Positions 23,601 to 35,130 of a stretch of DNA of 64,000 bases are shown one piece after another (the first letter of the stretch is position 1; every line of letters begins with the position of its first letter). A program made the position numbers and the translations under genes. The stretch spans positions 1,116,001 to 1,180,000 of the forward strand of contig JACGWO010000010.1 in the NCBI GenBank assembly GCA_034509735.1. The letters run 5' to 3'. This stretch comes from Sesamum alatum. Taxonomy: Eukaryota > Streptophyta > Magnoliopsida > Lamiales > Pedaliaceae. The notes below the pieces were generated by a model. The model had not been told where the DNA came from. It saw nothing but the letters and a program-made list of their open reading frames with translations, and made no database searches.

Positions 23601-25209
23601 TTTTCTCTACTTTTAAATTTTAGGTAAATGCACTTTATAGTTCTGATTTAATTTTAATATTCCTATTTATTTAAATTATAATATAACACTTACTTTTTTA
23701 TAGTTAAATATTTAAAAAAATATTGTTCTTATATTATATATAATCTTAGTTCAAAAATTCTTTTTAAACATTTTAAATTCATTAAACTTTTTTTAATTTA
23801 AAAAATATATATTTTAATTACAATAAGTAAAATACAATTAGTAGTTAAACAGTTAAAATTTTATTATATTTTACTGACTCAAAATGAAGTATGAATGAGT
23901 ATAATCATTTGATATAAGTTTAAGTAATTTACTATTTTATTTTAACAACAAATAAGTAATACATTCATTTTTAAATATATTTTTTGAAAAATAGAATAAA
24001 ATATATTCATTTAATTTTTCTTAAAGTGTTTAACTTTTGCTTATCTTTAGTTTTAAAAATAATACTTTTAAATTTTTTAATCTATTTGATTATTATTTGA
24101 GAATGATTTATCATATTAATAATGCGAGTCTGGATTCATGCTAATTATTTGGTGGGATTAAAAATATACATTTTAATTTCATTTTCAGTAAATTGAATAA
24201 TTATTTTGTTTATATTTATATAAAGAACAAGGATTATTTAGAACAGAAACTAATTATTCCTCTTTTTTCAAAAATTTATTTTTGGAGTAATGGTTCCAAA
24301 CTAGTTGTTATTTTCAAAATTTTTCGATTTGGGAATGATGTGAGGTATTTTATGAAGCTCATCTTACCTACCTTCAACAAATACTTGCTATCTTCAAATA
24401 AGTTATGCATCTATTTTCTCAATTCAAGGTCTTTATGACCCGACCCAAAAATTCATCCCTAATGTATCTGAAACTCACAGTGACGATTGGACCATTTTAA
24501 TATTTGTTGTTCACATGAAATTGTACAATAGGTAAGATTTATAAACAATTACCTCTATTCTACAGTACAATTTTTGGTTATCATATATTTTTACGACCTT
24601 CATTATCATTTTTTTAGGACCTTTCTGGTTATTTCCTACAACCTACTGAGCTAAGAATCGAAATATTATAATCGAAGCCTTCTTGGTGTACTTCTAATTA
24701 ACGGTAGTGTGATTTGTAATAAGTGGAGAGATACAAATCACGTCTCACTCTTTTAGGTTAGTAATTACTTATATTCCGTCTTAAAAGATTTTGTCCGAAT
24801 TTTCAGTACAACAAAAGCTGTATAAATAATTAAATAGAGTTAAATCCATTCCACATGTCAAAATAACCAAAAAAAGAAAATAAAAGACAGCTTTTTACAG
24901 CTATACAAGTTTGCTTCATTTATCTGCATTTTTACTTCTCAATTATTCCATCTTTAAAAATTGTGTCATGACCTTTGAATAATTTAATTAAAGTGCCTCT
25001 ATGCTTAATTAGAATTATATTATTATTCTTTTTTTGCCGACTAAATCAAATAATAAAACTATTTCCAATTTCAGAATGGAGCAAAATTACTTGAGCCGTT
25101 GATTAAATGAACCCAAATATATAATTGATTATATATAGTGACATATATAATTAATTGCATGAATATCACAAACAAAAAGAAGAAAAAAGAATACGTAAAC
25201 CTAAATTAA
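23601..25209. other. AT-rich intergenic DNA
   Basis: No gene seen. The 81-codon frame at 24193-24438 is AT-biased noise without a recognisable domain. Confidence 0.35.
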
Positions 25210-26013
25210 GGTTTAAATATAGTTACCACCTTTGAAGTATTCACCCTACATCAATTACCCTCCTAAAGTATTAAAACCTTAAAAAAAACCCTTGACCTTC
25301 TAACACCTTTAATTTTGAAGTTCAAAAAGTTCATTTTACCCTTACTAAAAAATGATTTATGAAAAAAAAATTAAAGGAGTTTTTAAAATACCAAAATCAT
25401 TGTTTTTTTTAAATTTTATCTAATTTTATTTTTACTTGTTCACCGAGCTATTTGTATTTTCGTAATCCTAAAGTACTTGGAGCTCATTTTATTTTGATTT
25501 CCCTTGTTTGTCAAACCACATTAAAAATTAATTTATATATGCATATATATATATATTTACTTAGACAAATATACAATTAATAAAACCTAAAGAGCTCATC
25601 ATGAGCTAATAAGAAATAATACAATTAATATATTTATATATATATGGTAATTATATAAATGTGAAAATTACATGAATGTATAAATTTATTTTTAACTTGG
25701 TTTGACAAATAAGTGAAACTAAAATAAAATGAGCTCCAAATACTTTAGAATTATAAAAATAAAAAGAGCTCGATGAACAAGTGAAAATAAAATTAGATAA
25801 AACTTTAAAAAAAAAGTAATTTTGGTATTTTAAAAACTCATTTAATTTTTTTTTTCATAAATTAATTTTTAGTAAGGGTAAAATGAACTTTTTGAACTTC
25901 AAAATTAAAGGTGTTAGAAGGTCAAAGGGGATTTTTAAAGATTTTAATACTTAAAGAGAGTAATTGATGTAGGATGGATACTTCAGGGGTGATAATTGTA
26001 TTTATTTAACCCC
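25210..26013. mobile_element. ~800-bp foldback element with ~330-bp arms
   Basis: The left arm (25210-25545) and right arm (about 25675-26013) are long imperfect inverted repeats, sharing for example 'tacatcaatta', 'aaagttcattttaccctta' and 'tttggtattttaaaa' as reverse complements. The AT-rich loop is about 130 bp. A possible 8-bp target duplication flanks it (taaattaa at 25202-25209; tgaattaa at 26014-26021, one mismatch). No coding sequence. Confidence 0.82.
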
Positions 26014-26394
26014 TGAATTAATGAAGCTTAGTTACTCCACATATTAATGAAGTCTCATTATTCAATCCCATGTATGTATGTAGTTAATTATTTGGGCAGG
26101 TGCAGGTAAGCAGTATTAATGAATGGAAACAGGCAGCACATGTTCAATACTGGATATATCTCGAAACAAAGGCCGGTGACATATTATTTTTCTTTAATTT
26201 AGTGATGTGATTACAATAAACTATTTTTGTTATTATGAGACCAGTTTGTAACGCTACCAAATTCATCTCAAATTTGATTATTAGGGAAACGTAAATTTTA
26301 ATTCAACTAACGATTCAACTATTTTGGTTGTTATGTGACCAGTTTGTAATTACCAAATCCATCTCAAATCTCTTGATGGGCTATTTATATATAT

Positions 26395-26835
26395 ATATAT
26401 ATGATCCATGATAGGAGGTCGCATATCGCTTCGGGGTATTCTGGATAATTTTGGGCACATAAAAGAAGAGTAGACCGTCAGGCTTAAGATCCTTTGGTCC
26501 ATAAGTCAACTTGAGATCGCGATAAATAAATGCAAATTGGGTATAATTCATGCTGGTTGGGTTTAATAATTATTTTACCATAAATAAATCATGAAGGGTG
26601 TATTTATAGGGTTAAACGTGCCCACCTGCCTGATCCACGTATCACAATCTTGAAGTTGGGTTGTCAAAAGATCAACGGTTCCTTATGGCGGATCATCTGG
26701 AGCGTGTCGAGCGACTTGACCCGACCCGGAGCAAAGGGCGCAGATCCTAGTTCCAGAATGGTAATTATTACTCCTTTTGAGAAATATTTTTGCTATTCTA
26801 TAGGGATATATCATAATCCCCTATCAATATAGTAG
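26395..26835 (+). mobile_element. Solo-LTR-like fragment, family T, copy 2
   Basis: Matches 7480-8095 in order: 'cataagtcaacttgagatcgc', TATA-like 'gggtgtatttatagg', 'gtgcccacctgcctgatccacgt', 'gacccgacccg'. It is shorter and diverged. No protein domain is attached. Confidence 0.5.
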
Positions 26836-27595
26836 CTATCGGAGCACATTCCATTCAATTTATTTAATTATACAAAAGAAATCAAAAATAATAATAAAAA
26901 GGAACTTATAATTTCTTAAATACTTTTTTTCTTATTTTTTATACGCATGAGTATAATATTATTGTAGGAAATATTAGAAAAGATGGTCATTTTAGGCAAA
27001 AATAAGTATGTTTAAGCGTATTTTAATCGACATAAATTTTCTCAACCAAACGTAGTTACTCTAGCTCCATCTACTTGATGAAAAATAGCCAAATTTCTTT
27101 ATGTACTAAAAATGGAAAAGGATATGAATAGAGGAAAAACTCAAAAAAGAAGGTCCCATTTATCAAAAAAAAAAAAGGAAAAAGAAAAAGTAATGCCCAT
27201 ACTGAAACAGCAGTGGGTTAGGTATTAGGTACGGGTACGACGTACGAGTAACAGAAACAGGCACCCATCTCTTTTTCCTTATCCTTTTTATTGATGAATA
27301 TGTCTCATGTCTCATGTCTCATGTCTCCCCACCACACCCAATTATTCACATATATATGCTTTATCTAAGAAATTAATACCTCATACTCCAAATCAAACTT
27401 GTTATTTTAAGTCAAACTACTTAGTTTCTTGTTGATGTAATCGTAATTATGCATTCTCGTTGGTCGTTGTGCGTACGAGTTGCTACTACTTGTTACTGAT
27501 ATTTTCAATCTTGTAATGAAGTGTTTTTTTTGTGAGATTATGCTAAAAATGTGAAAGTTTGAAGGCATGAGTATACTTAAAAGGGAAAAACGCAT

Positions 27596-27808
27596 ATTGC
27601 AAATGAGTAAATTACATCTTTATGGAAAAAATAGTAATTTATCTTCATGTGCTTTTTAAAATGAAATAATTTACTTCCCTGTGTTTTTTTAAGATGAAAC
27701 AATTTACGTCCTTAGGCAGAAAGATAAATTGCTTCATTTTAAAAAACAGAATGAGGTAAATTAATTTTTTTTTCATAGAGGGATAATTAGTTCATTTGCA
27801 ATATTATT
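27596..27808. mobile_element. ~210-bp MITE
   Basis: Left 'gcaaatgagtaaattacat' and right 'ataattagttcatttgc' are inverted ends, and the inner arms also pair ('ttttaaaatgaa' with 'ttcattttaaaa'). Non-coding. Confidence 0.65.
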
Positions 27809-27983
27809 GAGGGTAAATTGCATTAACTCCTACCTAATAGTGTTGAAAGTAATCGAATTATGTAGCTAAATAAATTATTTTTAGATTCATCGATTTTCTT
27901 CTAATTGATTATTCAAATTTAGTGTGAATATAAAAGAAAATGTAGGGTATATATGGACTCATATTTTGGAACATGCATTTGAT

Positions 27984-28015
27984 GTTTTTTTTTTGGGGGG
28001 CGGGGGGGGGGGGGG
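27984..28015 (+). repeat. Homopolymer T then G tract beside the copia insertion
   Basis: About eleven T are followed by 20 G interrupted by a single C (27995-28015). The last G is also the first base of the GTAAT target duplication of the copia element. The G-run could form a G-quadruplex, and its exact length should be treated with caution. Confidence 0.7.
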
Positions 28016-28019
28016 TAAT

Positions 28020-28715
28020 TGTTGGAAAATGGTGAATGATAAATTAAAGGATAAATCGTGACAAGTGATTGGTTACGATGTGTGACACATAACGGACTCG
28101 TGATAGCTTGTGACAGCTCGTGACACGTAGATGATGGTTGATGGGCCCCAATCATCATCCGGTCGTGTCTGATCAACCTAATGGGTGTATCCTTTGGTTG
28201 AAATGATATGTCCATTGGGTGAAACCCTTTGGATGAAATGACGTGTCCATTTGTGTGAAATGGTATGTCCTTTGGATAAAAGGATGCATCCATTTGAGTT
28301 AAATGGTATGTCCTTTGGATTAAAGGATGCATCCATTTGAGTTAAATGATATGTCCTTTGGGTGAAATGATGCATCCATTCGGTTGAAAGGTCATAACTT
28401 TTCAAAGGCATCTTTTCTGATTGGACATATCCATACGAAACACCTTTCCAACTCAACTATTCATAGCATTCTTAAGCATACAAAGCATTTTAGAGTTTAG
28501 CAAGAGAGTTTCAAGATATCATTTGGTTCGCCGTTTCTCAAAGTTTGCAGTGCTGCTACTTTGAGATATAAAGTCGTTGTATCTTGGGAGACAAATTGCC
28601 AATTCCGTGAGCACCAGAGCGGGGCAATAATTGTCTTAAAGATAAAGAGTCTAACTCTTGCCTCGACTTTGTAATACACAATTTTCCGCACTATCTAACT
28701 CATTCATTCATTACA
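28020..28715 (+). repeat. Left LTR of the copia element
   Basis: 696 bp, TG...CA, apparently identical to the right LTR over its full length. It carries a tandem ~43-bp repeat in its first half and segments complementary to the leader downstream of the LTR. I found no convincing TATA box. Confidence 0.97.
28203..28400 (+). repeat. Tandem ~43-bp repeats in the LTR U3 region
   Basis: Units built on 'ggatgcatccatttgagtt' and 'atgtcctttgg' recur with a period of 43 bp (clearest at 28282 and 28325), with diverged half-units on each side, about four to five copies in all. Such U3 repeats act as transcription enhancers in Tnt1-type elements. That role here is inferred. The right LTR carries the same array at about 33409-33606. 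Confidence 0.8.
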
Positions 28716-28747
28716 AGTTTAAGACAATTATTTGTCATTGTGTATTA
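28626..28747 (+). promoter_or_regulatory. Self-complementary LTR/leader segments replacing a tRNA primer site
   Basis: No TGGTATCAGAG-type initiator-Met primer site follows the LTR end at 28715. Instead 28718-28732 (tttaagacaattatt) is the perfect 15-nt reverse complement of 28626-28640 in the LTR. A second segment, 28737-28747 (attgtgtatta), is the perfect 11-nt reverse complement of 28672-28682. The order A-B-A'-B' allows either helix, or both as a pseudoknot. B' touches the gag ATG at 28747. Confidence 0.75.
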
Positions 28748-29660
28748 TGGCGAGTGAGTCTGCTGCTACCAATCCAGCTATGGCAACTGGATTTGCTGCT
28801 GCTAATCCGGCTACTATGGTTGTCCAACCACATGTGCCACAACCGATTGCTGCCCAAGGAGAAAGACCGGAGAAATTCTCAGGTAATGACTTTAAGAGAT
28901 GGCATCAAAAGATGTTGTTCTATCTCACTACGTTGAACCTAGCAAGGTTCTTAAGTGAGGAAGCCCCCGTTGTTTCTGAGGGGGAGAATGATACCCAACA
29001 AAGGGTTGCTTTTGATGCATGGGGTCATGGGGATTTTCTATGCAGAAATTATATCCTCAATGGCTTGAGCGATAATTTATACAACGTGTATAGCTCAGCC
29101 AAGACTGCAAAAACCCTTTGGGAATCCTTGGAAAAAGAAATACCGAACGGAGGATGCCGGCTTGAAGAAATTCATAGTCGGCAAGTTCTTGGAATTCAAA
29201 ATGGTGGATTCCAAAACGGTAATGAGCCAAGTCCAAGAATTCCAAATGATCTTGCATGATCTACATGCGGAAGGAATGAGGCTCAGTGAATCCTTCCAAG
29301 TAGCTGCTATGATTGAAAAGCTACCTCCGCTATGGAAGGAATTCAAAAATTACTTGAAGCACAAGCGGAAGGAAATGGGGCTTGAGGATTTGATTGTCAG
29401 ACTGAGGATAGAAGAAGACAATCGATTGTCTGAAGTCAAATCTAAAAGGCTACCAATTGAGGCCAAGGCAAATTTGATGGAATCAAATGGAAATGCTAGC
29501 AACAAACGAAAGCGCGCTGATTATAAGTCGAAAAAGGGGAAGGCCAAAATGATAAAAGGAAATTGCTACAACTGTGGCAAACCTAATCATATGGCTAAGG
29601 ATTGTCGACTCCCTAAGAGAAATCAAGCGCATGTTTCTGAGGTCAAGTCTGTACCTATAG
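28747..29660 (+). pseudogene. copia gag (frameshifted)
   Basis: The capsid-like frame starts at ATG 28747 ([10 protein letters not shown]). It stays open until an extra A in the A-run at 29132-29136 shifts the frame; the same domain continues in the next frame (with '[20 protein letters not shown]'). A CCHC zinc knuckle, C-x2-C-x4-H-x4-C (CYNCGKPNHMAKDC), lies near 29565-29606, typical of the nucleocapsid part. Gag packages the element RNA in cytoplasmic virus-like particles. As written, only an N-terminal fragment of about 170 residues would be made. Confidence 0.9.
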
Positions 29661-31143
29661 ATTTGGGAGAACTTAGCCTCTCGGCCATGGTGTTTGAAGC
29701 CAATTTGGTAGATAACCCGAGAGAGTGGTGGATTGATACTGGCGCTACCCGCCATATTTGCTCTGACAAGAGTATGTTCTCCACTTACACACCAGTCAAT
29801 GGGAGGAAGTTGTTTATGGGAAATGCAATGACTTCCGACATTGTTGGGGCTCGGCAAGGTGGTACTAAAGATGACCTCAGGAAAGGAACTCACTCTGATC
29901 GATGTGCTGCACGTTCCAGACATCCGAAAGAACTTAGTGTCTGGATCACTATTAGTGAAGAGTGGGTTTTAGAGTAGTGTTTGAGTCCAACAAATTTGTA
30001 CTTACAAAGAACGACCAGTTTATAGGAAAAGGATATGCCGAGAATGGGTTGTTCAAGATGAATGTAATGACTGTAATGCGTAATTTTGAAAGCAATAAAA
30101 TTACGGCTTCTACTTACTTGATTGAGTGTTGTGACTTATGGCATGTCAGATTAGGACATGTTAATTTTAACACTCTACGAAGATTAGTAAGTTTGAATTT
30201 ATTGCCTTCGTTTGCAATAAATACTGAACACAAATGTGAAATTTGTGTTGAAGCGAAAATGACCAAGGTGCCATTTCCATCTGTCGAAAGAAAGACATCA
30301 CCTCTAGAATTAATTCACACTGATATATGTGATTTAAAGTTTGTGCAAACTAGAGGTGGGAAAAAGTATTTTATTACTTTTATTGATGATTGCACAAGAT
30401 ACTGTTATGTATACTTGTTGAGAAGTAAAGATGAGGCGTTGGAGGCCTTTAAACTTTATAAGAATGAGGTTGAAAATCAACTTAGCAGAACTATAAAAGC
30501 CATACGCAGTGATAGAGGTGGCGAATATGGAGCTCCATTTGATGAATTTTGTTCAGAATTTGGCATAATTCATCAGACTACTGCTCCTTATTCACCTCAA
30601 TCGAATGGCGTTGCTGAAAGAAAGAATCGTACTCTCAAAGAAATGATGAATGCTATGTTGATAAGTTCAGGCTTACCCCAAAACCTGTGGGGGGAAGCGA
30701 TTCTTTCAGCAAATCACATTCTTAATAAAGTACCACACAGAGATAGAAATGAAACTCCTTATGAACTTTGGAAAGGTCATAAACCTTCCTACAAGTATCT
30801 TAAAGTGTGGGGGTGCTTGGCTAAGGTAGAAGTACCAAAGCCTAAACAAGTAAAAATAGGCCCAAAGACCGTTGATTGCATATTCATTGGATATGCAAAT
30901 AACAGTAGTGCATATCGCTTTCTAGTGCACAAGTCAACGATCCTTGATATACATGAAAATACAATCATTGAATCAAGGAATGCTGTGTTTTTTGAAAATA
31001 TCTTTCCTTGCAATGAGAGGAAAGAAGAAGAGAGTTCTAGGAAAAGAACCTATGAAGATGCAAATGGTGATCTTCAAAAGGATGAAGAACCTAGACGCAG
31101 CAAGAGGGCTAAAATAGCCAAATCATTTGTCCCGATTTTTTAA
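29661..31143 (+). pseudogene. copia protease and integrase (frameshifted)
   Basis: The protease shows the catalytic motif D-T-G-A (WWIDTGATRHIC) near 29730. Frame breaks follow near 29846-29852 and in the T-run at 29967-29970. The integrase then reads open (29962-31143), with the HHCC zinc domain ([10 protein letters not shown] to CEICVEAK), the catalytic D near 30320, the second D in [10 protein letters not shown] near 30505, and the E in [11 protein letters not shown] near 30615. The frame ends at 31143 because a base is missing near 31129. Integrase inserts the cDNA in the nucleus. All catalytic residues are kept, and only frame breaks disable it. Confidence 0.9.
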
Positions 31144-32709
31144 CTTATTTGTTAGAAATGAACCAAAGACAATCAATGAGGCATTGTCAAGTCCAGAAGC
31201 ACCATTCTGGAAAGAGGCTATCAACAATGAAATTGAATCCATTATGCAAAACCATACTTGGAGTTGGTGGATCTCCCTCCTGGTTGCAAACCGTTAGGAT
31301 GTAAATGGATTCTGAAAAGGAAGTACAAGGCTGATGGATCTATAGATAAATACAAAGCAAGGTTGGTAGCTAAAGGATTCAAACAAAAAGAAGGCATTGA
31401 CTTCTTTGATACATATTCACCAGTTACTAGAATGACGTCAATTCGAGTGCTTATAGCTATTGCTGCACTGTATGATTTGGAAATACATCAAATGGATGTT
31501 AAAACGGCATTCTTGAATGGCGAATTAGATGAAGAGATCTACATGGAACAACCTGAAGGGTTTGTCGTTCCTGGCCAAGAGAAGAAGGTCTGTAGACTCG
31601 TCAAATCATTGTATGGGCTTAAACAAGCTCCTAAGCAATGGCATGAAAAATTTGACCAAACGATGTTGTCAAATGGTTTCAAAATCAACGAGTGTGATAA
31701 ATGTGTATATGTGAAAAGCACTCACAACTCCTTTATCATAGTATGTCTATATGTAGATGACATGTTGATAATGGGAAGTAGTCGTGACGTCATTTTGACT
31801 ACCAAAGGAATGTTAACAAAATATTTTGATATAAAAGACATGGGTTTAGCAGACGTGATACTAGGGATTAAGATCTCTAAAACGTCTGACGGACTGGTCT
31901 TATCACAGTCTCATTATATAGAGACTGTGCTTAGAAAGTTCAAGGCTTACGACGGTCCACCTGCTAAGACTCCTGTAGATCTAAGTCTACACTTAGCCAA
32001 GAACAAAGGTGAACCCGAATGTCAAGTTGAATACTCAAGAATAATTGGTAGTTTGATATATATCATGAATTGCACTCGTCCTGATATTGCGCACTCAGTA
32101 AACAAACTGAGTAGATTTACGAGTAACCCTAACAAAGGTCATTGGAAGGGGTTAATTAGGGTCCTTCGATACCTAAAATACACTTCCAACTATGGGCTAC
32201 ATTATACGAGATATCCAGCGGTGTTGGAAGGATATAGTGATGCCAATTGGATATCCGATACTAAAGATACTAAGTCCACAAGTGGCTATGTATTCACCAT
32301 TGGAGGTGGTGCAGTGTCTTGGAAGTCCTCAAAACAAACGTGTATAGCTCGTTCCACAATGGAATCTGAGTTTATCGCTTTAGATAAAGTTGGAGAAGAA
32401 GCGGAATGGCTTCGTAATTTCTTGGAGGACATTCCTTGTTGGACTAAACCAGTGACTGCAATTGTGATACATTGTGATAGTCAGTCGGCTATTGGAAGGG
32501 CACAAAGCAGTATGTATAATGGTAAGTCTAGACATATACGTCGAAGACATAATACCATAAGACAGTTGATCTCTAATGGAATCATATCTATTGACTATAT
32601 AAAGTCAAAGGATAATTTAGCGGATCCATTAACGAAAGGCCTTTCTCGAGATCAAGTATACTGTTCGTCGAGGGAATGGATTAAAACCCGCCAATTAAAT
32701 CTTTTATAG
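31144..32709 (+). pseudogene. copia reverse transcriptase and RNase H
   Basis: The first ~115 bp need two further frame changes (near 31156 and 31260) to join the integrase frame; from 31258 the frame is open for 483 codons. The RVT_2-type domain is clear: [58 protein letters not shown] and the active site VCLYVDDML near 31745. RNase H follows ([28 protein letters not shown]). No stop interrupts this part. These enzymes turn the element's RNA into cDNA in the particle. Confidence 0.93.
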
Positions 32710-33225
32710 CGGTAACCCAACCTTGTTGACTGGAGATCCCAAGATCTTGGTTCAATGGGACAACTAAGTTATAAAGATTGTGGAAAGCACTTGGAGTTTT
32801 ACTCCTTCCCATTCCTATGACAAAAGTGCTGTCAGTAAAGGGTAGAGGTTAAGCTATAAGCTTTTAATGATTCCTATTCTAAGTCAAGAACATTATAGGA
32901 GATCACCTATATAAGTGTGAAGACGGGCCGCTTCAAATGTAAAACACTTATGAATCCAAGATGGAGTCCAGGGCCAAAACGGACTCAACCGTGAGAACCA
33001 AAGATATTAGAGAAGGCATTGTGGGGGTACCATTGTCTTGGTTTACACCAACGGCTGAACAGTTCAAGACATCATGTTCACTGATTAGCCAAGTAAATCC
33101 GATGGTATTCTCCTAAGGAAGGTTCAAAGCCACCAACTACCTATCCTGATGCAATGACTTCTCGGTTGAAACTCTCTTGAGTGTCTGCATGCTCATATGC
33201 ATTAATTTTCATTCATGTGGGGGAT
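32710..33225 (+). other. 3' untranslated part of the copia element
   Basis: 516 bp of non-coding sequence from the pol stop to the right LTR, ending in the purine-rich priming tract 'atgtgggggat'. No open frame is of note. Confidence 0.8.
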
Positions 33226-33921
33226 TGTTGGAAAATGGTGAATGATAAATTAAAGGATAAATCGTGACAAGTGATTGGTTACGATGTGTGACACATAACG
33301 GACTCGTGATAGCTTGTGACAGCTCGTGACACGTAGATGATGGTTGATGGGCCCCAATCATCATCCGGTCGTGTCTGATCAACCTAATGGGTGTATCCTT
33401 TGGTTGAAATGATATGTCCATTGGGTGAAACCCTTTGGATGAAATGACGTGTCCATTTGTGTGAAATGGTATGTCCTTTGGATAAAAGGATGCATCCATT
33501 TGAGTTAAATGGTATGTCCTTTGGATTAAAGGATGCATCCATTTGAGTTAAATGATATGTCCTTTGGGTGAAATGATGCATCCATTCGGTTGAAAGGTCA
33601 TAACTTTTCAAAGGCATCTTTTCTGATTGGACATATCCATACGAAACACCTTTCCAACTCAACTATTCATAGCATTCTTAAGCATACAAAGCATTTTAGA
33701 GTTTAGCAAGAGAGTTTCAAGATATCATTTGGTTCGCCGTTTCTCAAAGTTTGCAGTGCTGCTACTTTGAGATATAAAGTCGTTGTATCTTGGGAGACAA
33801 ATTGCCAATTCCGTGAGCACCAGAGCGGGGCAATAATTGTCTTAAAGATAAAGAGTCTAACTCTTGCCTCGACTTTGTAATACACAATTTTCCGCACTAT
33901 CTAACTCATTCATTCATTACA
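33226..33921 (+). repeat. Right LTR of the copia element
   Basis: 696 bp, the same length as the left LTR and apparently identical in sequence, ending CA before the second GTAAT target copy. Confidence 0.97.
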
Positions 33922-33926
33922 GTAAT

Positions 33927-34610
33927 GAAATGATAAAATACATGTAACAAATTAAGAATTGCATTTGAATCTCTGTAGCAATTTTAGTTCTGTAACAAAT
34001 ATATGTAGATACTATGCGACAGATTTTTCAAGAACTATTTAAAATCTCAAATCGATATAAGTTTAACTCCATCAAATCTCATGGCAAATTAATAATCTGT
34101 ATCCACATATTGATGTAGTAAGATTCATTTGTTAATTATTTGACCACAACATTTGATGATATATCAAGTTTCTTTTTGAAATTAATACTTGACATGGTTT
34201 TCAAAGAATAGCACAATTGGTTTTAATTTCAAAGACGATATTATCTATCATATATGCTATGTTAGATGTTGTTTGAATTAGCAATATCACATGAGACTTT
34301 AATATTGTGCTATATTATTTTAAATCAATATAATGATTGAAAATTTATTTATACATTAAGAAATGTAATTTGGAATTACAAACTTCAAAATATCTAGTAG
34401 CAAATCATTCAATTTGTTTGGACAATTCTGAATTTAATGATTTTGGATACTTTAGTTTATAACTTTAAATTATGTTTTTGTTGAATACTGGTGAATTTAA
34501 ATCGTTTTGATATGGAATCGTTTAAAATTCTTCTTCTAAGTCTAAAATTATCAATCCAAATGCAGCCTATAAAGATATATGTAGCAATAATAATTGAAAT
34601 TTATTATATA
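33927..34610. other. AT-rich intergenic DNA
   Basis: No gene or repeat could be supported. Confidence 0.35.
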
Positions 34611-35130
34611 CTAGTAATTTTGGCACACCCTGTGTGCAACTTCTATAAATATTATTTATAATAAAATATAATAATTTTTTATTATTTAATAAAGTATATA
34701 CAAAATAATAAGTTAATATTAAATTTATAAAAAGATATGATAAAAAATGAATGAAAATTAAAGAAAAAACTATCAAAAGATAATGTGAGAGTGGGAAGTT
34801 AGATAAAAAAAAAAAAAGACCAAAAATTGTGATTAATCAAAAACTAGTAATTTTGGCACGCTTTATGTGTGTGCAAATTCTATAAGTATTATTTAAAATA
34901 AAATATTATCATTTAATAAAATATATACAACATAATAATTTAATATTAAATTTATAAAAGAATTATGAAAAAAAAGATGAATGAAAACTAAAAAAAAAAG
35001 AAATTACTATCAAAAGATAATGAGGGAATTGGAAGATAGATGAAAGATTAAAAAACATTAAAAAATAGACCAAAAAAGGGAGAGACACATAAGATGTGCT
35101 CTCTCTTAATATATAGTATAGATTTATTAT
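34611..35130. repeat. Two tandem ~233-bp AT-rich repeats
   Basis: Both units open with 'ctagtaattttggcac' followed by a GTGTGCAA block (34611 and 34844) and close with an A-run plus 'gaccaaaaa'. They differ by substitutions and small indels. The terminal 'taatatatagtatagattta' and the opening 'actagtaattttggca' resemble ends of common plant non-autonomous DNA elements, but I cannot assign a family. Confidence 0.7.

Larger units (their letters stand above)
28020..33921 (+). mobile_element. Young Ty1/copia LTR retrotransposon
   Basis: A complete 5,902-bp element. The two 696-bp LTRs (28020-28715 and 33226-33921) begin TG and end CA and look identical on comparison. A perfect 5-bp target duplication, GTAAT, lies at 28015-28019 and 33922-33926. 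Order inside is gag, protease, integrase, reverse transcriptase, RNase H, so it is Ty1/copia. A purine-rich tract (tgtgggggat) precedes the right LTR. The coding region is broken by about six single-base indels, so this copy should not make a complete polyprotein. Identical LTRs mean a very recent insertion. Either a defective RNA was mobilised in trans, or some breaks are assembly errors. Confidence 0.97.

Noticed and set aside
28203..28400. Regularly spaced repeats considered as a CRISPR-like array
   Set aside because: The repeats are contiguous ~43-bp tandem units inside a eukaryotic LTR, without unique spacers.
28178..28456. 92-codon minus-strand open frame, also at 33384-33662
   Set aside because: It lies entirely within the copia LTR and simply reads through the 43-bp repeats; its duplicate is the other LTR.
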